A DNA stretch of 27,516 bases. Source: JBEKYD01 sp049509915 (GTDB lineage Bacteria; Acidobacteriota; Terriglobia; Bryobacterales; Bryobacteraceae). Shown piece by piece: positions 22,420-27,516 of this stretch; the stretch's first letter is position 1; each line of letters begins with the position of its first letter. A program made the translations under genes and the position numbers. The notes under the pieces were generated by a model. It had not been told where the DNA came from. It did not search any database and saw only the letters and a program-made list of their open reading frames with translations. Where the stretch lies: assembly GCA_049509915.1 (NCBI GenBank), contig JBEKZL010000121.1, forward strand, positions 1-27,516, written 5' to 3'.

Positions 22420-23069
22420 GCCAATGTCACACCGTCGCCGATGGTGGCCAGGGTGAGGGCCACGCGCGAATCGGTGTACAGCTTGCGGTTGAAGGCGCGG
22501 ATGGCCTCGGTATCGGCATCCTGGACCGTGGGGTCGGCCACGTCGCCATCCCAGAGCGTGTTGTCGGCCGCGATCAGGCCGCCGGGTTTCACCAGCTCGA
22601 AGGCCAGATCGTAGTAATTGGAGTAGTTGGCCTTGTCGGCATCGATGAAAACGAAATCGAAGGTCCCGGCGTGGCCTTCGTCGAGCAGGCGCCGGAGCGA
22701 ATCGAGCGCCGGGCCCATGCGCAGTTCCACCTTTTCGTCCACGCCGGCGGCCTTCCAGGTGTTTCGCGCCATGGCGGCGTACTCCGGGCTGGCTTCGCAA
22801 GCCACCAGGCGGCTGCCCAAGGGCATGGCGAGCGCCACCCAGGTCGAACTGTACCCCATAAACACCCCGATTTCGAGGGCCTTACGGGCGTGTATGAGCT
22901 TCACCAGCACGTGCAGGAACTGGCCCTGCTCGGGCGCGATCTGCATGGAAGCGCGCGGATGATCCTGGCTGGATTCGCGCAGTTGGCGCAACGGGTCCGG
23001 CTCGCGCAGTGTCACCGAAGCGACGTAGGCTGCCAGCGGATCGGTAAGCGGAGTGTATCCCCTCGACAT
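22407..23069 (-). CDS. class I O-methyltransferase, caffeoyl-CoA/catechol type
   Basis: A 220-residue SAM-dependent O-methyltransferase. The SAM-binding strand is 'ALEIGVFMGYSSTWVALAMP', the acidic residue after strand 2 lies in 'LVACEASPEYAAMARN', and the metal-site region reads 'FDFVFIDADKANYSNYYD', followed by 'LIAADNTLWDGDVADP'. These are the hallmarks of the divalent-metal-dependent O-methyltransferase group (COG4122). Members methylate catechol-type hydroxyls on small molecules, but the bacterial substrates are mostly unknown. Length is standard. It lies 51 bases after a small secreted protein gene and its 3' end overlaps the TIR gene, so these are co-transcribed and possibly translationally coupled. 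No visible upstream pathway suggests the substrate. Confidence 0.88.
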   Translation of the reverse strand: MSRGYTPLTDPLAAYVASVTLREPDPLRQLRESSQDHPRASMQIAPEQGQFLHVLVKLIHARKALEIGVFMGYSSTWVALAMPLGSRLVACEASPEYAAMARNTWKAAGVDEKVELRMGPALDSLRRLLDEGHAGTFDFVFIDADKANYSNYYDLAFELVKPGGLIAADNTLWDGDVADPTVQDADTEAIRAFNRKLYTDSRVALTLATIGDGVTLACKL

Positions 23070-23120
23070 GGCAGACTCATTTTATCGTGAAGGTCGGCCG
23101 GCGGGCTTGCTTCGGCCAGA

Positions 23121-23516
23121 TTACTCGATGGTGAACGGACCGGCGTTACCGACGGCGAGCTCGCGCTGACGAAAATCAGCGGCGCGCAACCTCACGGCCA
23201 CGGCGCGGGGGAGGATATCGGTATCGGCGTGGATGGAGGATTCGGCCCCCGGCGCAAGCAGTTCTTCGTCCACCTTGGTCTTCTCGCTAGCCAATACCGT
23301 GCCATCGTCCGACAGAAAGTCGAAGAAAATCGTCAGGCCCCTGATCGATTTCGGCGCAACCGCCCGTACCCGGCCGTCCAGCGCCAGTTGGCGCTGCGAT
23401 TGCTTCGCTTTCAATTCCAATACCTGCACGTCGAGCTTCTTTTCGTCCGGCTTCTTTTGGCCCGGCACCGCGGCCGCGATCGAAACCAACAGGCACATCA
23501 GACGCGCGATCTTCAT
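23121..23516 (-). CDS. small secreted beta-sandwich-like protein
   Basis: The start at 23516 gives a 131-residue product with a signal peptide ('MKIARLMCLLVSIAAAVPGQ'), better than the longer frame to 23579. The mature part opens with a Lys/Asp-rich stretch. It then reads like an FxLYD-type or similar extracytoplasmic beta domain: 'LALDGRVRAVAPKSIRGLTI', 'FFDFLSDDGTVLASEK', 'ELLAPGAESSIHAD'. This layout of a hydrophobic strand, an X-D-G-x-V-L turn and 'L-x-PG' is typical of that family, although no catalytic residues are expected. It lies between rsmI and the O-methyltransferase with 28- and 51-base gaps. Function unknown. Confidence 0.7.
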   Translation of the reverse strand: MKIARLMCLLVSIAAAVPGQKKPDEKKLDVQVLELKAKQSQRQLALDGRVRAVAPKSIRGLTIFFDFLSDDGTVLASEKTKVDEELLAPGAESSIHADTDILPRAVAVRLRAADFRQRELAVGNAGPFTIE

Positions 23517-23544
23517 ATATGTAGATTGTGCCGCATCGCAGGCT

Positions 23545-24369
23545 TCAGCGCTCGTCGAGCAATCGCTCGTAAACCTCACCTTTGGACAGACCCCGCCGGC
23601 GCGCCACCTGTTTGATAGCTTGCATGCGCTCGCTGCCGGCGCGGACCAGTTCCTCGACGGCGGCTTTTACCGGTCCATCGTCGGCGGGAGGTGCGGTGGC
23701 CTTGCCAATCAGCAGCGTAATCTCTCCTTTGATGGCTGGCCGGGCAGCCAGCAGGGTGTGAATCTGGGCCGCGGTACCGCGCAGAATCTCCTCATGGAGC
23801 TTGGTGAGTTCGCGCGCGACCACCACCGGCCTCGGTCCCAGCACGGATTCGATGGTCTCGAGGGCTTCCAGAATACGGTGGGGCGCTTCGTAGAAGATTA
23901 GCGTGGCCTGCTCGTTTTCGAGGCCCTGGAGCAGCCGTTCGCGCTGGCCGGTCCTGGGCGGCAGAAAACCGCCGAAACGGAAAACGTCGGTGGGCAGCCC
24001 CGAAGCGGCCAGCGCGGTCAGCGCCGCCGAAGCTCCCGGAATCGGCTCGATCGGAATGCCATTGTCGATCGCGGCCCGCACCAGCCGGTAGCCGGGATCG
24101 GAAACCAGCGGCATTCCCGCATCGGAAACCAGGGCCACTTTCTCACCGGCAAGCATGCGCGCGGCCAGTTCCGGCGCGCGTTCGGTTTCGTTGTGCTCGT
24201 GGTAACTTATGGTGGGTTTACGAATACCGTAGCGATCCAGCAGTTTGCGGGTTTCGCGCGTATCTTCGCATGCGACCAGGTCCACCTCACCCAATACGCG
24301 CACCGCGCGATAGGTGATATCTTCCAGATTGCCGATGGGCGTCGCCACCAGGTAAAGCACGCCGGGCAT
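23545..24369 (-). CDS. rsmI: 16S rRNA (cytidine-1402-2'-O)-methyltransferase
   Basis: A 274-residue member of the SAM-dependent tetrapyrrole methyltransferase fold. The start at 24369 is preceded by AAGGA and is the one that puts 'YLVATPIGNLEDIT' at residues 6-19; an extension to 24510 has no homologous features. Other signature parts are 'LVACEDTRETRKLL', 'VALVSDAGMPLVSDPG', and 'PIPGASAALTALAASGLP'. RsmI 2'-O-methylates C1402 of 16S rRNA in the decoding centre, acting with RsmH on the same base. Length matches the family. It is the first confidently called gene of the minus-strand cluster ending with the TIR protein. The cluster's promoter would lie between 24370 and about 24640. Confidence 0.93.
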   Translation of the reverse strand: MPGVLYLVATPIGNLEDITYRAVRVLGEVDLVACEDTRETRKLLDRYGIRKPTISYHEHNETERAPELAARMLAGEKVALVSDAGMPLVSDPGYRLVRAAIDNGIPIEPIPGASAALTALAASGLPTDVFRFGGFLPPRTGQRERLLQGLENEQATLIFYEAPHRILEALETIESVLGPRPVVVARELTKLHEEILRGTAAQIHTLLAARPAIKGEITLLIGKATAPPADDGPVKAAVEELVRAGSERMQAIKQVARRRGLSKGEVYERLLDER

Positions 24370-24416
24370 TCCTTGAGTATAGGACCCATAGGACCCCCCG
24401 CGCGGCCAAGCGCCCG

Positions 24417-24623
24417 TCAGGCAGCGCTCTGGAAGTTGCCGTGGCCCCGCGACCGTGCCTTGACCAATTCGAGGCGGTTCCGTCGCAGCCGCCAGACTTC
24501 TTCCAGGCACGTAATGGCCATCGTCAGGATTTCGCGGTCCCGGCGTAAACGCTGCAGGTCTTCCACGTTTGGATGCCCGTGCGTCGCCAATGTCGTCCTA
24601 CCAGCCAATTCTGGAATCAGCAT
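24417..24623 (-). CDS. possible small helical protein
   Basis: A 68-residue open frame with ATG at 24623. The sequence predicts a single amphipathic region, 'NVEDLQRLRRDREILTMAIT' and 'CLEEVWRLRRNRLELVK', rich in Leu and Arg with a coiled-coil feel. It has no recognised family and no good Shine-Dalgarno sequence; a 14-bp palindrome (24623-24636) lies over its start. It is 47 bases upstream of rsmI on the same strand and could be a leader ORF. I give it modest weight because short open frames are common at this GC content. Confidence 0.35.
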   Translation of the reverse strand: MLIPELAGRTTLATHGHPNVEDLQRLRRDREILTMAITCLEEVWRLRRNRLELVKARSRGHGNFQSAA

Positions 24624-24636
24624 AGGGTTAACCCTA
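24623..24636. promoter_or_regulatory. 14-bp palindrome upstream of the rsmI cluster
   Basis: TAGGGTTAACCCTA is a perfect dyad. A second GGGTTAAC occurs at 24699-24706. The pair could be a regulator site for the minus-strand rsmI-TIR cluster, but this is based on symmetry alone. Confidence 0.3.
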
Positions 24637-24933
24637 GTGGACCAAAGATAACGGTACTCTACAACCCCACATATGAGGGTATTGAGAAACCATAATGCGG
24701 GTTAACAAGGGCCGCACATTAGGGAAAGCAAACCCCTGACACCGGAAGTTATGTGCCCGAGACCGGCGACGCGCTGCTGTCGACTGGTACGAAGTGAATC
24801 TAATTGTCCGTAAGGGTTGGTCAGCTCCAGGACGTCCATTCCGGGCGCGTGGCGAAGGGCGCCCCGATTCCGATTCGTCGAGAAAGCCGAGGGCTTGGCC
24901 TTCGAACCGCCGATTTGATTTTTCAGGCCTCCA
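24637..24933. other. non-coding stretch between the rsmI cluster and the transporter gene
   Basis: About 300 bases with no ORF of credible composition and no recognisable RNA gene. Contains one GGGTTAAC half-palindrome (24699-24706) and presumably the promoter of the rsmI-TIR cluster and the end of the transporter transcript. Confidence 0.5.
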
Positions 24934-26172
24934 CTAACCTCCAGCCAACGACTTGGTGGGGTCGATCTTCAACCACAGCGAGGAAGCGATAAACAGGGCA
25001 ATGGCCATCGGCACCAGCGGCAGGTCGTAGCTATGGAACGCCGTGACCATGTAGCCGAAGACGATTGAGGAGAGGAAGGAACCGGCCTGGCCCGCCATGT
25101 TCATGGCCCCGCTGACGGTGCCGGCGTACTTTCGGCCGATGTCGAGGCAAGCGGCCCAGCTTGCCGGCATCATGCAATCCATGAAACCGAAGCCGAGGGC
25201 CAGAAAGATAGCCGCCAGGGTAGCACTGTGGGTCATCACTGCCACCAGTTCGAGCAGCCCCGCGAGGCCCAGCCCTGCCGCGCCCACCGTCCGCCGGGCG
25301 ATCTTGAGCCCGTAGTTCTTGCCGAGAAAGTCGCTGGTGGCGCCGCCGATCAGGTTGCCGCAAGCGCCCAGAATGAATGGCAGTGAGGACCAGACCGCCA
25401 TCTGGTCCTGGCTGAAGCCACGCCCTTTGATGAGGTAAGTAGGCAGCCACGACTGGTAAAAGTAGCCCCCGAAACAGTAGGCGAAATACATCGCCATCAG
25501 GTACTGGACGTTGCGGTTGGCGAGCACCAGGGCCCACGGCGCGCCGCCGCCGGCAGCGATTTTCGGCTCTTTGAGAAGCTCCTCCAACTCGGCTGGTTTG
25601 ACGCCTTTTTTCTCCGCTGGATTGTCCCGATACCACCCATACCAGAACGCCGCCCACACGAGGCCGGTTCCGGCGAAGATGTAGAACGGCACCCGCCATC
25701 CATGGGCCTTTAGAATCGGAACCACCATGATGGGCGCCACTGCTCCGCCGACGCGCGCGGCCATCCAGACCACGCCTACGGCCCTGGCGCGTTCCGCCTT
25801 GGGGAACCAGCGCGAAAGCGCTCCGACCGCATTCGGATAGGCTCCGGACTCGCCAATTCCAAATAGCAGCGAGGTGATCAGAAGCATCCGGTAATCGATC
25901 GCCGCTCCGGTGAGAAAGGTGAAGGCCGACCACCAGAGCACGATCAGGGCAAGCACGCGGCGGGCGCCGAACCGGTCTCCCAAAGAAGCCGTCGGTACGG
26001 CGAACAACGCGTAGGTAAAAACGAACGACCCGACCACCCATCCCCACTGGGCCGGCTTCAGGTTGAGGGCGGACTGCATAGACGGCCCGGCCACCGACAG
26101 ACAGACCCGATCCAGGTAACTGATGGTCGAAACTACAAAAAGGAAAAAAAGGACCTTGTAACGAGTTTTCAT
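24934..26172 (-). CDS. major facilitator transporter, anion:cation symporter type
   Basis: A 412-residue membrane protein with twelve predicted helices. 'FFLFVVSTISYLDRVCLSVA' is the first helix with the Y-x-D-R motif typical of the anion:cation symporter family (hexuronate, glucarate, phthalate and glycerate-type acids). The MFS signature between helices 2 and 3 reads 'GDRFGARRVLAL' (residues 65-76), and 'GIGESGAYPNAVGALSRWFP' (105-124) is also characteristic of this group. A central cytoplasmic loop (~190-215) holds 'RDNPAEKKGVKPAELEELLK'. The likely substrate is an organic or sugar acid driven by proton symport; the exact one cannot be read from sequence. No sugar acid catabolic genes adjoin it. 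The enolase gene upstream ends 61 bases before it on the same strand. Confidence 0.9.
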   Translation of the reverse strand: MKTRYKVLFFLFVVSTISYLDRVCLSVAGPSMQSALNLKPAQWGWVVGSFVFTYALFAVPTASLGDRFGARRVLALIVLWWSAFTFLTGAAIDYRMLLITSLLFGIGESGAYPNAVGALSRWFPKAERARAVGVVWMAARVGGAVAPIMVVPILKAHGWRVPFYIFAGTGLVWAAFWYGWYRDNPAEKKGVKPAELEELLKEPKIAAGGGAPWALVLANRNVQYLMAMYFAYCFGGYFYQSWLPTYLIKGRGFSQDQMAVWSSLPFILGACGNLIGGATSDFLGKNYGLKIARRTVGAAGLGLAGLLELVAVMTHSATLAAIFLALGFGFMDCMMPASWAACLDIGRKYAGTVSGAMNMAGQAGSFLSSIVFGYMVTAFHSYDLPLVPMAIALFIASSLWLKIDPTKSLAGG

Positions 26173-26233
26173 CCAGTCGGATTATGGCATAGCGGGTTGG
26201 CGGCGGCGCGGCCCGGGCCGCAGTCGGCGCGCT

Positions 26234-27514
26234 TCAGCGTCCGAAAGCGGACCGGCCGGCGAATCGCGCGCTGGCTCCCAGCCGCTCCTCGATGCGCAGG
26301 AACTGGTTGAATTTTGCCACCCGTTCGCTGCGGCAGCCGGAACCGGTCTTGATGTGGCCCGCGCCCGTGGCAACTGTCAGGTCCGAAATAAAGGTGTCCT
26401 CGGTTTCACCGGATCGATGAGAGACGAAGCACCGGTAGGCATTGCGCGCCGCCAGTTCCATGGTCTCCAACGTCTCCGTCACCGTACCGATCTGGTTCAA
26501 CTTGATGAGAACGGCGTTGCCGATGCCTTTTTCGATTCCCTCTTGGAGAATCTTGGGATTGGTGCAGAATACGTCGTCGCCGACCAACTCGATTTTGTTC
26601 CCGAGCGCGACTGTCAAATTCCGCCAGCCATCCCAGTCGTTCTCGCCCATGCCGTCCTCGAGGAGCACGATCGGATACTGCCGGGCCCACGACTCCCAGA
26701 TTTGGATGAGTTCGTCGGAGGTGATGGCCTTCTTGCTGGATTTGAAGAGCACGTATTTGCCGTCGTCCCACATCTCACTGGCGGCCGGGTCGAGGCAGAT
26801 CGAGATATCGGTGGAGGGCTGGTAGCCGGCCTTGGAGATGGCTTCCAGAATCAGCTCGACGGCTTCGTCGTTGGACTTCAGATCGGGAGCAAAGCCGCCC
26901 TCATCGCCCACCGCGGTGCTGTATCCCTTGCCCTTCAGGACCTGCTTGAGCGTGTGGAAGGTCTCCATGCCCATCCGAATCGATTCGGCAAACGATGGCG
27001 CGTTGTGCGGCGCGATCATGAACTCCTGGAAATCCACGGTATTGTCGGCGTGCTTGCCGCCGTTGAGCACGTTCATGCAGGGCACGGGAAGAATGCAGGC
27101 GTTGGCGCCGCCCAGGTACCGGTACAAAGGCAGCCGGTGAGCGTTCGCCGCGGCGCGGGCGGTGGCCATCGAAACGGCGAGAATGGCGTTGGCACCCAGC
27201 TTTCCCTTGTTCGGTGTTCCGTCGGCGTCAATCATGGCCTGATCGATGGCCCGCTGGTTGGTGGCATCGTGGCCCAAAACGGCGGCGGCCAGTTCCTTCC
27301 CTATGTGGCCAGCGGCCTTTTTGACTCCCTTGCCGCCGTAGCGCTTCTTGTCGCCATCGCGCAGTTCGGCGGCTTCCTTTTCGCCCGTCGAAGCTCCGGA
27401 AGGAACGGCTGCGGCGCCTACCGCGCCGCCATCGAGGGCGACTTCGGCTTCAACTGTGGGGTTACCGCGAGAGTCGAGGATCTCACGGCCTATCACGCTT
27501 ACGATCTTGGTCAT
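26234..27514 (-). CDS. eno: enolase (phosphopyruvate hydratase)
   Basis: A complete 426-residue enolase converting 2-phosphoglycerate to phosphoenolpyruvate in glycolysis. The N-terminus 'VSVIGREILDSRGNPTVEAE' and the signature 'LIKLNQIGTVTETLE' are standard. Catalytic and metal residues are all present: E164 ('DFQEFMI'), E205 ('GDEGGFAP'), D242, E286 and D313/D314 for magnesium, K338 as the general base, H366-R367-S368, and K389 ('GHIKTGSGCRSERVAKFNQ'). The start ATG is two bases from the window edge, so its promoter is not visible. Composition and length are ordinary, marking the right end as core chromosome. Confidence 0.97.
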   Translation of the reverse strand: MTKIVSVIGREILDSRGNPTVEAEVALDGGAVGAAAVPSGASTGEKEAAELRDGDKKRYGGKGVKKAAGHIGKELAAAVLGHDATNQRAIDQAMIDADGTPNKGKLGANAILAVSMATARAAANAHRLPLYRYLGGANACILPVPCMNVLNGGKHADNTVDFQEFMIAPHNAPSFAESIRMGMETFHTLKQVLKGKGYSTAVGDEGGFAPDLKSNDEAVELILEAISKAGYQPSTDISICLDPAASEMWDDGKYVLFKSSKKAITSDELIQIWESWARQYPIVLLEDGMGENDWDGWRNLTVALGNKIELVGDDVFCTNPKILQEGIEKGIGNAVLIKLNQIGTVTETLETMELAARNAYRCFVSHRSGETEDTFISDLTVATGAGHIKTGSGCRSERVAKFNQFLRIEERLGASARFAGRSAFGR

Positions 27515-27516
27515 CT

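Noticed and set aside
22420..22800. N-terminal extension of the TIR protein frame
   Set aside because: It is an Arg/Gly/Pro-rich shadow of the O-methyltransferase gene in another frame; the TIR domain begins at the GTG at 22419.
24780..24930. Possible tRNA-like segment around CTTCGAACC
   Set aside because: No cloverleaf could be closed; acceptor and anticodon arms are missing.
26208..26221. Palindrome GCGGCCCGGGCCGC after enolase
   Set aside because: Perfect but loopless and in very GC-rich DNA; no T-run, so it cannot be called a terminator with confidence.

Overview
This 27.5 kb, GC-rich, densely coding window looks like chromosome from an Acidobacteriota bacterium of the Solibacter/Bryobacter type. 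The support is indirect: a secreted protein carries the C-terminal domain first described from Solibacter (TIGR03437 type), there are two 'acidobacterial duplicated orphan permease' (ADOP) proteins, and there is a HAF-repeat secreted protein with the triple C-terminal domain I associate with this group. No rRNA, tRNA or CRISPR array was found.

Left part (1-4.96 kb): a decayed group II intron, with a broken reverse transcriptase and an intact-looking domain V, sits directly against a VapB/VapC-type toxin-antitoxin pair. An FkbM-family methyltransferase follows on the minus strand. Next come a large secreted HAF-repeat protein ending in a strong hairpin and a minus-strand fragment that looks like the C-terminus of a beta-galactosidase-like glycoside hydrolase.

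Middle part (4.96-17.75 kb): an ADOP permease, a secreted TIGR03437-type protein with a nested inverted repeat in its leader, a convergent MrfA-like DNA repair helicase, a small secreted protein of unknown function, and a minus-strand pair. The pair is a secreted protein with a caspase-like His/Cys signature at its C-terminus, followed 40 bp later by a second ADOP permease. The DNA upstream of the caspase-like gene carries two pairs of TGTGCA direct repeats, one helical turn apart.

Accessory core (17.75-21.1 kb): a roughly 600 bp non-coding stretch with several palindromes leads into three tightly packed plus-strand genes: a small PD-(D/E)XK-like protein, an unknown protein, and an Mrr-type restriction endonuclease. 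A convergent gene beyond them encodes another small PD-(D/E)XK-like protein. This is the best candidate for an undescribed defence system here.

Right part (21.3-27.5 kb): a minus-strand cluster of rsmI, a small secreted protein, an O-methyltransferase and a TIR-domain protein. The TIR protein starts inside the end of the methyltransferase gene, carries the W-x3-E catalytic signature, and has an NB-ARC-like middle without a Walker A motif. A hairpin with a T-run ends this cluster. The window closes with a major facilitator transporter of the anion:cation symporter type and a complete enolase gene.
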